40,350 bases of DNA from CAYUVF01 sp964448045 (GCA_964448045.1 CAYUVF010000040.1:1-40350), one strand, 5' to 3'. Counted from the first letter of the stretch, positions 1 through 8,853 are shown. The notes: generated from the letters alone by a model not told the origin. A program made the numbers and translations.

Positions 1-560
1 GAACGGCTCATAGACGCCGTTTGCTACCCTGCATAACGCTAAAGTCGAGCTGAGGAGAACATATAATGAGATCGCAGGGTGAGGGAGCAACCGCGATAAG
101 CCGAAAAGGCGGAGTACGCACGCTCGAAGAAGCTGATGTGAGGATAGATGCACAGCCGGCACGAATAAAGTTAACGAGCGCACGGTGCGTGAGCCTGATC
201 GGCGACGGAGCCGAATGGGCCGTGCAAGCCTGAGCCCTGCACCCAACGGATGCTCGCTTTACGGGCACAGCGCAGCAGAATTACTCGGCGCGCAGGGGCT
301 GGCATCTTGCACGTCCCCGTATTCGCGGGCCGCAACCAGTCCACCAAACAGCTTCTGCGTCTTTTCGAGTCAATGTATTGGATTTGGCGCGTAAAAGGTA
401 GGCGATGTGGTGATGCTGCCACTCCGTCTTTTTAAGATAAGGGACAGACTAATCTTCATCGAACTCAGATCCGGATTCGTCGAAATGAACCGGCCATCCG
501 TCGAAAAAATAGCGGATGGATCGGCGTCAGCGCTTACACTGGTTTATCCCATAACAAACA

Positions 561-589
561 CAGCCGGCGCAGTGCTGCTGCGCCGGCTG
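561..589. repeat. Perfect 12-bp hairpin
   Basis: cagccggcgcag and ctgcgccggctg form a perfect 12-bp stem around a 5-base loop (tgctg). There is no T run on the plus side. Read on the minus strand the stem is followed by TGTTTGTTAT, so a minus-strand terminator or a bidirectional structure is possible. No gene is visible that would need it. Confidence 0.5.
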
Positions 590-652
590 TCCCACCATCA
601 AACAAGACCGTAGAGTTGACGGAAGAGGTCTTGTAGAAGAGGTGACCCCCAA

Positions 653-693
653 TATAAAAAATCCGGAGGCAAACTGTAACTCAGCCTCCGGAT
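653..693 (-). terminator. Rho-independent-like hairpin, minus strand
   Basis: atccggaggc (661-670) and gcctccggat (684-693) form a perfect 10-bp stem with a 13-base loop. Reading the minus strand, the stem is followed at once by TTTTTATATT, the usual layout of an intrinsic terminator. It is odd because no minus-strand gene lies immediately to its right; it would stop antisense transcription coming out of the hydantoinase genes. Confidence 0.5.
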
Positions 694-891
694 CGGGGGC
701 AATTCACACGGGGATAACGCAAATCGCCCGATCGCGCCGCCCATCCCGCACCCAGTGTAAAGCTGTAAAGCTCAGCCCAGAAGCGAAATCACTCGTCAGG
801 CTGCGGCCTCTGGTCATCCGGGTTGTGCACCACGGTGCTGGTTGGTTTATTGGGGGCGCCCAGTGGATCCCTTTCATTGCCGCCTCCCGAT

Positions 892-2952
892 GTGTCTGAT
901 TCCTCGCCCCAACCGCCCTCGGAGGACCGCCTCGTGGGCGTTGATGTAGGTGGAACGTTTACGGATTTCGTGGCGCTGAGGGAGGGCACACTTGAGGTGC
1001 ACAAAACGCCGACGTCGGCAGACCAGCACCGCGCCGTCGCCGACGGCCTGGCGGCCCTGCCCGTGGCGGCCGAGGCGCACATCGCCCATGGTACCACCGC
1101 GGCCACCAACGCGCTACTCGAACGCCGCGGCGCCCGGACGGCCCTCCTCACCACCAAAGGCTTCGCCGACGTGCTGGCCATCGGCCGGCAGCATCGCCCG
1201 CACCTGTACCGCCTGAGCCAGACGCGCCCCGAGCCGCTCGTTCCGGCGAGCCGCCGCTTCGAAGCCACCGAACGCCTCGACGCCGACGGAAACGTGCTCA
1301 CGCCGCTCGACGAAGCACAAGTTCGCGCCCTGGCCGAGCAACTGCGCGCCGATGAGGTCGAAAGCGTCGCGATCGTTTTTCTGTTCTCCTTTCTGGATGC
1401 TACCCATGAGCAGCGCGCGGCCGCCATCCTTCGCGACGAGCTGCCCGATGTCACTCTTTCGCTCAGCAGCGACCTCCTGCCGGAATATCGCGAGTACGAA
1501 CGCACCGCGACAACTGTCGTCAATGCCTACGTGCAGCCGAGCACCGGGCGGTATCTGCAGCAGCTCGATGCCGCCGTGGGCGACCGCTCGGTGCGGGTGA
1601 TGCAGTCGAGTGGCGGCACGATGGGGCTCGCGCAGGCTGGCGCCGAGCCGGCCCGCCTCGTACTCAGCGGTCCTGCAGGCGGGGTCGTCGGAGCGTTTGG
1701 GGTGGCGCAGCGTGCGCTCGAAACGGAAGCGCCCCGCATCGTGACGCTCGATATGGGCGGCACGAGTACCGATGTGGCTCTGTGCGACGGCGCCATCCCC
1801 CGCACGGCTGAGCACACCATCGCGGGCGTACCGTTGCGCTTGCCCACGGCCGACATCCACACCGTCGGTTCTGGCGGGGGCAGCATCGCCCGCGTCGACG
1901 CCGGCGGCAGCCTGCGCGTGGGGCCGGACAGCGCGGGCGCCCGGCCCGGCCCGGCCTGCTACGGCCGCGGCGGCACCGATCCCACCGTCACCGACGCTCA
2001 CCTCGTCCTCGGCCGCCTCCACCCCGAGCGGTTCCTCGGCGGCGAAAGCAAAAATCAGCTCGATGCGGAGGCGGCGCGGCAGGTGATGACGGCGCTGGGC
2101 AATGCCCTCGGCCGCTCGCCCGAAGCGGCAGCGCTGGGGGTGCTGCGCGTCGCCAACGCCACGATGGAGCGGGCGCTCCGCCGCGTCTCCGTCGAGCAGG
2201 GCCACGATCCGCGAGCGCATACGCTGGTGCCCTTCGGCGGGGCGGGGCCGCTGCACGCCTGCGCACTGGCCGAGGCGCTTGGCATCCGCCAGACCCTCAT
2301 CCCTCCGGCGCCGGGCGTGCTCAGCGCACTCGGATTGCTGATGGCCGATATCGTTGCCGATACCTCGCAGGCCCTCCTGCAACGCGCCGAAGCGCTGCAG
2401 GCCGATCCCGACGCGCTGGCGGCCCACGCCCATCGCATGGCCGATCAGGTGCGTGCTACCCTCGCCCGTGAGGCCGATGCCGCGCCCACCCTCGATGCGG
2501 CGCTCGACCTGCGCTACGCCGGGCAGAGCTACGAGCTGACCGTCCCGCTCCAACTCCCCGTCACGGCCGAGCACGTGGCGCAGGCCGTGTCCGATTTTCA
2601 CGCGGCGCACGCTCAACGCTACGGCCACGCCCGGCCGAGCGAGCCTGTGGAGGGCGTCACCCTTCGCGTGCGTGGCACGGTCCCCGGCGCCCAGCCCGAC
2701 CTCCCGACCGAGCCTCCCACCCATGCCAGCTTCGCGCAGGCGCAGATCGGAACGCAGCCCATCTGGTTCGATGCCGAGGGCCCGACGACCACCCCCGCCC
2801 TCGCACGGGACGACCTCCGGCACGGGCATCGCTTCGAGGGCCCGGCAATCATCTATCAGTACGACACGACCATCGTCGTGCCCGCTGGATGGCGCGTGCG
2901 CGTCGATGCGTGGCGCAACCTACTGATTGAAAGATTCGAAATTGAGAATTGA
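892..2952 (+). CDS. Hydantoinase/oxoprolinase subunit A (HyuA family)
   Basis: ATP-dependent amidohydrolase subunit of the family that includes 5-oxoprolinase, N-methylhydantoinase A and acetone carboxylase beta subunit; it normally binds and hydrolyses ATP and works with a HyuB partner, here encoded directly downstream. The N-terminal Hydant_A_N domain opens with the nucleotide-binding segment VGVDVGGTFTDFVAL, and the central domain carries DMGGTSTDVALCDG, the second phosphate motif of the ASKHA fold, followed by VGSGGGSIARVD. About 686 residues from the GTG at 892, normal for the family. An in-frame TTG at 823 would add 23 residues rich in Pro and Ser that do not look like the family; the GTG at 892 is preferred, and an in-frame GTG near 934 is also possible. 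The stop lies 16 bases before the HyuB start. The substrate (hydantoin, oxoproline or another lactam/ketone) cannot be told from sequence. Confidence 0.9.
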   Translation: MSDSSPQPPSEDRLVGVDVGGTFTDFVALREGTLEVHKTPTSADQHRAVADGLAALPVAAEAHIAHGTTAATNALLERRGARTALLTTKGFADVLAIGRQHRPHLYRLSQTRPEPLVPASRRFEATERLDADGNVLTPLDEAQVRALAEQLRADEVESVAIVFLFSFLDATHEQRAAAILRDELPDVTLSLSSDLLPEYREYERTATTVVNAYVQPSTGRYLQQLDAAVGDRSVRVMQSSGGTMGLAQAGAEPARLVLSGPAGGVVGAFGVAQRALETEAPRIVTLDMGGTSTDVALCDGAIPRTAEHTIAGVPLRLPTADIHTVGSGGGSIARVDAGGSLRVGPDSAGARPGPACYGRGGTDPTVTDAHLVLGRLHPERFLGGESKNQLDAEAARQVMTALGNALGRSPEAAALGVLRVANATMERALRRVSVEQGHDPRAHTLVPFGGAGPLHACALAEALGIRQTLIPPAPGVLSALGLLMADIVADTSQALLQRAEALQADPDALAAHAHRMADQVRATLAREADAAPTLDAALDLRYAGQSYELTVPLQLPVTAEHVAQAVSDFHAAHAQRYGHARPSEPVEGVTLRVRGTVPGAQPDLPTEPPTHASFAQAQIGTQPIWFDAEGPTTTPALARDDLRHGHRFEGPAIIYQYDTTIVVPAGWRVRVDAWRNLLIERFEIEN

Positions 2953-2968
2953 AAATCGGCAATTTGCA

Positions 2969-4540
2969 ATGGACTCGATTCTGTTGGAGTTGTACCGCCA
3001 CCGCTTCGCCGGCGTGGCCGACGAGATGGGCGTGACGCTGCAGCGGACGAGCTATTCGCCCAACATCAAGGAGCGGCTCGATTTTTCGTGCGCCCTCTTC
3101 GATGCGCAGGGACGACTCGTCGCGCAGGCGGCGCACATCCCCGTCCATCTGGGCGCGATGCCCGCCAGCGTGCACGCTGCGCTCGGCGCGGTCGACGGCT
3201 GGGCGCCCGGTGATGTCGTGGTGCTTAACGACCCGTACCGCGGCGGCACGCATCTGCCCGATGTGACGATGATCTCACCCGTGTTCGAGGACAAGGCCGA
3301 TCCGCCCGTCTTCTTCGTCGCCAGCCGCGCCCATCATGCCGACGTCGGTGGGATGACGCCGGGGTCGCTGCCGCTCTCGACCGAGATCTATCAGGAGGGG
3401 CTCATCATCCCGCCGATCAAGCTGTACGAGGCAGGCGCTCGGAACGAGGCGCTGCTCCGGCTGATCCTGCGCAACGTGCGCACGCCGGAGGAGCGGCGGG
3501 GCGATCTGGCGGCGCAGCACGCCGCCCATGCGGTGGGTACGCGTCGCCTCCACGCGCTAATGGATGTGCACTCCCGATCCGAAGTCGTCGACTACGCCGG
3601 GTATCTGCAGGCGTACAGCGAGCGGCTCGTCCGTGCCGCCCTCGCCGAGTGGCCGGATGGTACGTACACTTTCGCCGATGCGCTGGAGGTGCAGGACGGA
3701 TCGACGGTGGCGATTCGGGTGGAGGTCGCGATTCGTGGCGAGGACGTCACTTTCGACTTCGCCGGCACCGATCCGGCCGTGGAGGGCGCCTTGAATGCAG
3801 TGCAAAGTATCACGCAATCGGCGTGTTACTACGTGGTGCGCAGTCTGATGGATGACGACGTGCCCGTCAACGCCGGGTGTTTTGCACCGGTGACGGTCCA
3901 CGCGCCGGCGGGCAGCGTCGTGAATGCGGAGCCGCCGGCAGCGGTAGCCGGCGGCAACGTCGAAACCTCGCAGCGGATTGTGGACGTGGTCCTTGGCGCG
4001 CTGGCCGAGGCGCTGCCCGCGCGCATCCCGGCGGCGTCGCAGGGGACGATGAATAACCTCACCATCGGCGGGCAGCGGGTGGACGGCACCGCGTACGCCT
4101 ACTACGAAACGATTGCAGGCGGCATGGGCGCGAGTGCCGAGGCAGAGGGGCTCAGCGGCGTGCACGTCCACATGACGAATACGCGCAACACACCGATCGA
4201 GGCGCTGGAGCTCAATTTTCCGTTTCGGGTTCGGCAGTACGCGCTGCGCAGCGGCAGTGGCGGAGCCGGCCAGCAGCGAGGCGGAGCCGGTATCGTTCGC
4301 GAGTACGAGGTCGAGGCCCCCGCCACCGTCACCATGCTCAGTACCCGCCGCACGACGGCGCCGTGGGGGCTTCGCGGCGGGGCCGACGGCCAGCCGGGGC
4401 GCAACGTGCTTCGCCGCGGTGATGTCGAGGAGGTGCTGCCGGGGCACTTCACCCGGCGCCTCAACGCAGGCGACCGGCTCCGCATCGAAACGCCCGGCGG
4501 TGGCGGATACGAACGCGAGCCATCCGAGCCGGACGAGTGA
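2969..4540 (+). CDS. Hydantoinase/oxoprolinase subunit B (HyuB family)
   Basis: Partner of the preceding HyuA; the pair forms the ring-opening enzyme in the cytoplasm. About 523 residues from the ATG at 2969, which begins MDSILLELYRHRFAGVADEM, the usual HyuB N-terminus. Family hallmarks visible: TSYSPNIKERLDFSCALFD near residues 30-50, HLGAMPASV, VVLNDPYRGGTHLPDVT, RAHHADVGGMTPGS, DFAGTDPAVEGALNA, and the C-terminal glycine-rich end TPGGGGYE. An in-frame TTG at 2927 would overlap HyuA, but its extra residues are encoded by the AT-rich spacer (repeats of gaaaattg-like words) and are probably not translated. Same operon as HyuA. Specificity unknown. Confidence 0.9.
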   Translation: MDSILLELYRHRFAGVADEMGVTLQRTSYSPNIKERLDFSCALFDAQGRLVAQAAHIPVHLGAMPASVHAALGAVDGWAPGDVVVLNDPYRGGTHLPDVTMISPVFEDKADPPVFFVASRAHHADVGGMTPGSLPLSTEIYQEGLIIPPIKLYEAGARNEALLRLILRNVRTPEERRGDLAAQHAAHAVGTRRLHALMDVHSRSEVVDYAGYLQAYSERLVRAALAEWPDGTYTFADALEVQDGSTVAIRVEVAIRGEDVTFDFAGTDPAVEGALNAVQSITQSACYYVVRSLMDDDVPVNAGCFAPVTVHAPAGSVVNAEPPAAVAGGNVETSQRIVDVVLGALAEALPARIPAASQGTMNNLTIGGQRVDGTAYAYYETIAGGMGASAEAEGLSGVHVHMTNTRNTPIEALELNFPFRVRQYALRSGSGGAGQQRGGAGIVREYEVEAPATVTMLSTRRTTAPWGLRGGADGQPGRNVLRRGDVEEVLPGHFTRRLNAGDRLRIETPGGGGYEREPSEPDE

Positions 4541-4810
4541 GCGCGGCAGATGCCTCGGTTGGGTTTGATGGGGATGGTTCCTCCGCCTATCTTTTGAACC
4601 CCCGGCGTGCTGCGCTCCTCCCATTTGAACGCTGCAGAGACGTGGCGAGTGTGCACGACACCAGCCACAGGTGCATCCTGCGATCGGCGGATGGTCTGGT
4701 TCTTGCCCGCATGAGTATCCACGGAGCATCGCGGAAAACAGGCGCCGCCGCGATGCTTCTCTCGACGTTTACACCCCAGCTATTGTCGCACCCACGGGTT
4801 CGAATCTCCC
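4541..4810. other. Spacer between HyuB and the REC-PAS regulator
   Basis: No gene supported. A 113-residue open frame starting with a GTG at the HyuB stop runs through here into the regulator but has no family resemblance and overlaps the better gene. The regulator promoter is expected in the last ~100 bases; no consensus could be assigned with confidence. Confidence 0.5.
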
Positions 4811-5698
4811 ATGCGCATCTTAATCATCGAAGACAATCGAACCATGGCCCGCATCATCGAGCGGGGCCTGGAAAATGAGGGATACACCGACTACGTCCTC
4901 GTGGAGAGCGCCGAGGAGGCCTTCGATGCGCTGCTCAACCAGTCGTTTGATCTCTTTCTCGTGGATTGGATGTTGCCCGGGGTGAGCGGGCTCGACTTCG
5001 CGCGGCTCTTGCTCGACAGCGACACCTACGGCAACAAGCCCATCATCATCACCACAGCGAAGGATCATTCCGACGATGTGCGCGAGGCGCTCCAGGCAGG
5101 GGTGGATGGATACATCGTCAAGCCCATCAATTTTGAGGCCTTTCAGACGAAGCTCCGCAACGTGCTGCAGCAGTATCCCCATTTGCCCGAGCCGCCGGCG
5201 CTGGCCCGCTCGGTCACGCGCGAGATGCTGCACTCCATCGGCGGGGTGCTATGGACCGCCTCCGAAGATGTCGAGCGGCTGCTGGCCGCCACACCGCCCG
5301 AGGGGGCACTCTGCGGCTACACCGTGGGCGATCTGCTGCGTCACCCGCAACTCTGGTTTGCGCGGATGCACGATGAGGATGCCGAGGACTTCCGCGACGC
5401 GCTCAACACGCTGCCGGTGGGCGACGCCCACGCTGGCCGGTATCGGTGGCATGATCCACAGGATAGCATCCGCTGGGTGGACACCTACGCGTGCCGGTTC
5501 GGTGAGGGGCGGAAGGCATATTTTTCCGGCTTCTCGGTCGAGGTGACGGACCGCATCGAGGACGCCGATACGCTGCGCGATCGGGTGGATGAGCTGGAGG
5601 AATTAAATGAGGCACTGCAGATCAACAACGAGTATTTGCAGACCTCCGTGAACGAGCTCCAGCGGGCGCTCGATGAGGGATCCGTCGTGGACGAGTAG
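4811..5698 (+). CDS. Response regulator with C-terminal PAS domain, no output domain
   Basis: Cytoplasmic two-component receiver. Residues 1-120 are a CheY-like REC domain: acidic pair E7-D8, phospho-acceptor D52 in LFLVDWMLPG, the T/A switch region ITTAKD, and the conserved Lys in GYIVKPIN. Residues ~135-255 look like a PAS fold (GYTVGDLLRHPQLWFARMHDEDAEDF, then YRWHDPQDSIRWVDTYACRF and a C-terminal VTDRIEDADTLRDR). Residues ~255-290 are a predicted coiled coil (VDELEELNEALQINNEYLQ). There is no DNA-binding, kinase or GGDEF domain, so it probably acts by protein contact or dimerisation. No cognate kinase is adjacent; the gene stands alone between the hyu pair and a convergent htpX. Confidence 0.85.
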   Translation: MRILIIEDNRTMARIIERGLENEGYTDYVLVESAEEAFDALLNQSFDLFLVDWMLPGVSGLDFARLLLDSDTYGNKPIIITTAKDHSDDVREALQAGVDGYIVKPINFEAFQTKLRNVLQQYPHLPEPPALARSVTREMLHSIGGVLWTASEDVERLLAATPPEGALCGYTVGDLLRHPQLWFARMHDEDAEDFRDALNTLPVGDAHAGRYRWHDPQDSIRWVDTYACRFGEGRKAYFSGFSVEVTDRIEDADTLRDRVDELEELNEALQINNEYLQTSVNELQRALDEGSVVDE

Positions 5699-5734
5699 TT
5701 TTCTCGCGTGGGTGCGGCTCCCGCCGGAAGGGCG

Positions 5735-6574
5735 CTACACGCCCTGCTCGGCCATCTGGTTGAGGCGTTCGATGCGTTCCTCCATTGGCGGGTGCGTCGA
5801 GAACAGGTTGGCGAGGCCGCTCATCCCGCCCGAGAATGGGTTCACGATAAACAGGTGCGCGGTGCTCTCGCTGCCCGCCTGCATCGGGCGGCGCTCGTTG
5901 GCCTGGCTGAGCCGCGCCAGCGCATGCGCCAACCCCCGCGGGTTTCCGCTAATCTTTGCGCCGTCACGGTCCGCCGCGTACTCGCGGGTGCGCGAGATCG
6001 CCGTCTGAATGAGGATAGCGGCGATGGGCGCAAGGATCAGCATCAGCAGGCCGCCGAGGAGTCCGCCGCGGTCGCGCCCGCCGCCGAAGAAGAAGCCGAA
6101 GCGCGCCAGCAGCGTGATGGCCGAGGCCAGCGTCGCCGCGATCGACGACGTCAGGATGTCGCGGTTTTGGATGTGCGCCAGCTCGTGCGCGATGACGCCT
6201 TCGAGCTCGTCGCGGTCGAGCGTGCGCAGGATGCCCTGCGTGACGGCCACCACCGCGTTATCGGGGTTGCGGCCCGTCGCGAAGGCGTTGGGCGTATCCT
6301 TCGGGATGATGCAGACGCGCGGCATCGGCAGGTCGGCGCGGCGGCGCAGGCGATCGACCATCCGGACGAGCTCGGGCGCGTCCTGCTCGGACACCTCCTG
6401 CGCCCGGTACATCTTCAGCACGATTTTGTCGCTGAACCAGTAGCTGAAGAAGTTGACGCCGATGGCGAACACGAAGGCGATCATCATGCCGCCGGGGCCG
6501 GCCAGTGCCCGGCCGATCAGCGCAAACAGCACGATCATCACGGCCATCAGGGCCCCTGTGCGAAGCGTATTCAT
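5735..6574 (-). CDS. htpX: HtpX, membrane zinc metalloprotease
   Basis: M48B protease of the inner membrane that degrades misfolded membrane proteins with the catalytic domain on the cytoplasmic side. 279 residues, typical for short HtpX forms. Two N-terminal membrane helices (about 7-25 and 30-48), the zinc motif H130-E-L-A-H134, a downstream third ligand in SRTREYAADRDGA (about E198), and two further hydrophobic segments (~145-163 and 171-193). The TPNAFATGRNP and STHPPMEERI motifs are family signatures. It is the last gene of a minus-strand run and converges on the REC-PAS gene with 36 bases between stops. HtpX often works with LemA-like proteins, and a lemA gene lies about 4 kb upstream in the same orientation. 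Confidence 0.95.
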   Translation of the reverse strand: MNTLRTGALMAVMIVLFALIGRALAGPGGMMIAFVFAIGVNFFSYWFSDKIVLKMYRAQEVSEQDAPELVRMVDRLRRRADLPMPRVCIIPKDTPNAFATGRNPDNAVVAVTQGILRTLDRDELEGVIAHELAHIQNRDILTSSIAATLASAITLLARFGFFFGGGRDRGGLLGGLLMLILAPIAAILIQTAISRTREYAADRDGAKISGNPRGLAHALARLSQANERRPMQAGSESTAHLFIVNPFSGGMSGLANLFSTHPPMEERIERLNQMAEQGV

Positions 6575-6669
6575 AGGTAGAGTCGGTCAATCAGTGCGGG
6601 ATGATACCGTGGGTTATACGCATCAGACAAAGCATGTGCCGGGGCGGGCCGGCTGCCATTCTGGCGGAA

Positions 6670-7386
6670 TTAGCCGAGCAGGCCGGTGACGAGCATGACA
6701 TCGTAGAGCGCGTGCGTCCACGCTGCCACGCCGAAGCCGCGCCAGAGGAACAGCCCGTTGAGCGCGAGCCCGAAGACGAAGCGGAAGGTGAACGACAGCA
6801 GCGTCGGCACGTCGCCGAAGGGCCCGAGGTAGTGCACCCCGCTGAAGAGGGCCGCGCCCACGACCGCCGCCAGCGGATACGCCCACGCCGGATTCGCAAG
6901 CACGCCGCGGAGGACGACGTACAATCCGCCCACGAGAATCACCCGAAACACCAGCTCCTCGTACACGCCCGCGCCGATGGAGAGCGCCAGCTCGGTCCAG
7001 ATGCCGGACGGGGACGCCGCCGGCGCCATCGCGAAGATCGCGCCCACGAAGCCGGAGACGAGGAACGCCACGACGACGGCGTACACGGCGCTCTCGGCGA
7101 TGAGTCCGAGAAAATAGCTACTTTTCAGCGGGATGGATCGGTCGCGCTCGTACCAGAAGATGAACGCGCCGGCGACGAGCACGCCGAGGCCCAGCACCAC
7201 CATGCTCGCCCCGCCGACGAGCGTCAGCAGGCTCTTGAGCCACACCTCCGCCCCGATTCGCACCTGCGCAATCCGCCCCTGGTTGACGGCGAGGATCATT
7301 CCCTCGTAGAGCAGCAGGAGCGGCAGCGCGCTCAGGAAGCCGTAGGTGGCCGTGCGCGTCGTGCGGTGGTAGGCGTGCCAGTTCAT
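6670..7386 (-). CDS. CPBP-family intramembrane metalloprotease
   Basis: Polytopic membrane protein of 238 residues with about seven hydrophobic segments. The CPBP (CAAX protease/bacteriocin-processing) signature is complete: EE at 143-144 followed by R148 (YEELVFR), H185 in FSGVHY, and H225 with D229 in THALYD. Members cleave prenylated or other membrane-bound substrates, or act in bacteriocin immunity; the substrate here is unknown. It starts 12 bases after the stop of the LysM/RlpA gene, so the two are very likely cotranscribed, and htpX follows about 95 bases further on, making a small membrane/cell-wall protease group. Confidence 0.88.
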   Translation of the reverse strand: MNWHAYHRTTRTATYGFLSALPLLLLYEGMILAVNQGRIAQVRIGAEVWLKSLLTLVGGASMVVLGLGVLVAGAFIFWYERDRSIPLKSSYFLGLIAESAVYAVVVAFLVSGFVGAIFAMAPAASPSGIWTELALSIGAGVYEELVFRVILVGGLYVVLRGVLANPAWAYPLAAVVGAALFSGVHYLGPFGDVPTLLSFTFRFVFGLALNGLFLWRGFGVAAWTHALYDVMLVTGLLG

Positions 7387-7398
7387 CCGGGGCTCCGT

Positions 7399-8700
7399 TT
7401 ATCGCGGGATCCGCAGTTCAATGGGCGCGCTCGTGGTGCCCTGCATGCCCAGCTCCTGCGCCACGGCGGCCGACACGTCCATCAGTAGGGCCTCGTCGAC
7501 GGGGCCGCGGTCGATGACGCGGGCGAAGATGCTGTGACCGGTGCGCGGATGCGTGAGCAGCACCACCGTCCCGAAGGGCAACGACGGATGGCTGACGACG
7601 AAATCCGCCGGATCGTACGCCATGCCGCTGGCGGTGAGGCGGCCTGCGAACGTTTCGGGGTACACCGTCACCGGCCCCTCGGCTTCGATGGGCGGCAGTG
7701 CGTGATCGGGCGGATCGGGCGGGCGGCGGCCGGGGATGCGCAGGCGCTGGCCGGGTGTCACCTCGCGATCGGCCAATCCGTTTGCGCGCTGAAGCGCCCG
7801 GGCGCTCACGCCATACGCGGCAGCAACGTCGTAGATCGTCTCGCTCGTGTCGACGACGTGCGACGGCACGGCGAAGGCGATGGGCAGGCGCAGCACGCGG
7901 CCCGGCGGCAGTGGGGCGGTGTGCTCGCCGTTGAGCGCGAACAGCGTATCGGCGGAGAGGCCGTAGCGCACCGCGACGCTGTAAAACGTGTCGCCTGGCT
8001 GGATGGTGTGCGTGCCGTAGCGAAGCGGATCGATCGGCTCGCCCACCAGCGTTTGCTCGGCCGGCACCTCCGAAAGCGGCTCAGTGCGGCCGAGGGGCGG
8101 AGCGGGGGGATCGGACGGCTCGGGGGAGGGCGTGCGGGCAGTGTCGGATGGAGGGGCTGCCGTGGTGTCGGCGTCTGCGAGGGCCGTGTCGGGGGGCGCT
8201 GCCGTCGTATCCACCGCCGTCGTATCGGGAGCCGCTTCGGGCTGATCGGTGAGGGCGGTCGTATCCGGCGCGGGCGATGGGGCCGGGTCCTCCGGGGGCG
8301 GGCGGATGCGGAGCGTCTGGCCGATCTGCACCGTATCGCTCGACAGGTCGTTCCATCGGCGCAGCGCTCGCACGGATACGCCCTGCTCGCGCGCAATGCC
8401 GTAGAGCGTATCGCCGCGGCGGACGGTGTACGTCGAGTCGGGCGCGGCGTCGGGGGAGGCCGGCGCCGCAGGCGGGTGCACCCGCAGCCGCTGCCCGATT
8501 TGCACGGTCGTGCCCGGCAGGTCATTCCACTGCCGCAGCGCCCGCACGGAGACCTCGAACCGCCGGGCGATGCTGAACAGCGTGTCGCCCTGCTTGACGA
8601 CGTACACCGAGTCCGCCGGTTGCACCTGTGCCGTCACGGGGCGGGTCCAGCCCGCGACGCAGAGCCACATCAATCCGGCAAGCAGTGCGATGCGTTTCAT
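7399..8700 (-). CDS. Secreted protein with four LysM domains and a C-terminal RlpA-like domain
   Basis: Likely periplasmic or surface peptidoglycan-binding protein. Signal peptide at residues 1-24 (cut after VTA). LysM domains at about 32-74, 90-132, 230-273 and 280-323; the first two are nearly identical in layout (GDTL-[FY]-[SG]-IAR, RALR-x-WNDL, TVQIGQ), suggesting duplication. Residues ~135-225 are a Pro/Ala/Thr/Asp linker with DTTA-type repeats. Residues ~350-433 are an RlpA/double-psi-beta-barrel domain with TASGMAYDP, HPSLPFGTVVLL and VIDRGPV, the motifs of septal-ring lytic transglycosylase RlpA; the catalytic Asp of the DRGP motif is present. Unlike usual RlpA there is no SPOR domain; the LysM repeats replace it. 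First of a likely two-gene unit with the CPBP protease. Confidence 0.88.
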   Translation of the reverse strand: MKRIALLAGLMWLCVAGWTRPVTAQVQPADSVYVVKQGDTLFSIARRFEVSVRALRQWNDLPGTTVQIGQRLRVHPPAAPASPDAAPDSTYTVRRGDTLYGIAREQGVSVRALRRWNDLSSDTVQIGQTLRIRPPPEDPAPSPAPDTTALTDQPEAAPDTTAVDTTAAPPDTALADADTTAAPPSDTARTPSPEPSDPPAPPLGRTEPLSEVPAEQTLVGEPIDPLRYGTHTIQPGDTFYSVAVRYGLSADTLFALNGEHTAPLPPGRVLRLPIAFAVPSHVVDTSETIYDVAAAYGVSARALQRANGLADREVTPGQRLRIPGRRPPDPPDHALPPIEAEGPVTVYPETFAGRLTASGMAYDPADFVVSHPSLPFGTVVLLTHPRTGHSIFARVIDRGPVDEALLMDVSAAVAQELGMQGTTSAPIELRIPR

Positions 8701-8744
8701 CCGTTGAAATAGTGCGGTGGTCTCGCAGATCCCGAATCAACATG

Positions 8745-8827
8745 TGTCATTCTGAACTCGACTCAGCCTCTCCTAAATAAAGCAGTCTCGCCGATGGGAA
8801 GATCCGGGGTCGGGGCCCGGGATGACA
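8745..8827. repeat. Degenerate TGTCAT...ATGACA interspersed element
   Basis: An 83-bp intergenic element bounded by TGTCAT and ATGACA in inverted orientation. On the minus strand it begins TTGTCATCCCGGGCCCCGA and ends ...AGAATGACA, a layout that resembles the short interspersed TGTCAT(C/T)C-type repeats found between genes in many bacterial genomes. Internal gatcc/gggatg-like palindromic words support a folded structure. It sits between the LysM/RlpA gene and the TPR gene and has no coding content. No second copy was noticed in this window. Confidence 0.45.
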
Positions 8828-8853
8828 ACAGCTTGGAAATTTGGAGGCCAAGT

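Larger units (their letters stand above)
1..891. other. Gene-free left edge with many inverted repeats
   Basis: I see no convincing protein here. The short open frames on both strands lack any family resemblance and contradict one another. The first ~430 bases are rich in short hairpins, for example a gcc-gaaaa-ggc loop near 105-115, cgcac-g-gtgcg near 179-189 and cggc-gacgga-gccg near 202-215, which looks more like a structured RNA or a decayed element than a gene. Bases 430-700 are AT-richer than the flanks and hold at least four more inverted repeats (494-519, 561-589, 602-634, 661-693). A remnant of a group II intron or another structured RNA is possible, but no diagnostic domain was found. 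The right end must contain the promoter of the hydantoinase pair. Confidence 0.4.

Noticed and set aside
1..430. Group II intron, RNase P RNA or tmRNA
   Set aside because: Some hairpins and a GTGCG word are suggestive, but no domain V, no conserved RNase P or tmRNA core and no reverse transcriptase were found, so no call was made.
4790..4808. T-arm-like word gggttcgaatctccc, as in a tRNA
   Set aside because: The flanking five-base stem does not pair and there is no acceptor, D or anticodon arm around it.
4537..4878. 113-codon frame starting at the HyuB stop
   Set aside because: No family resemblance, overlaps the clear REC domain start, and crosses the expected promoter.
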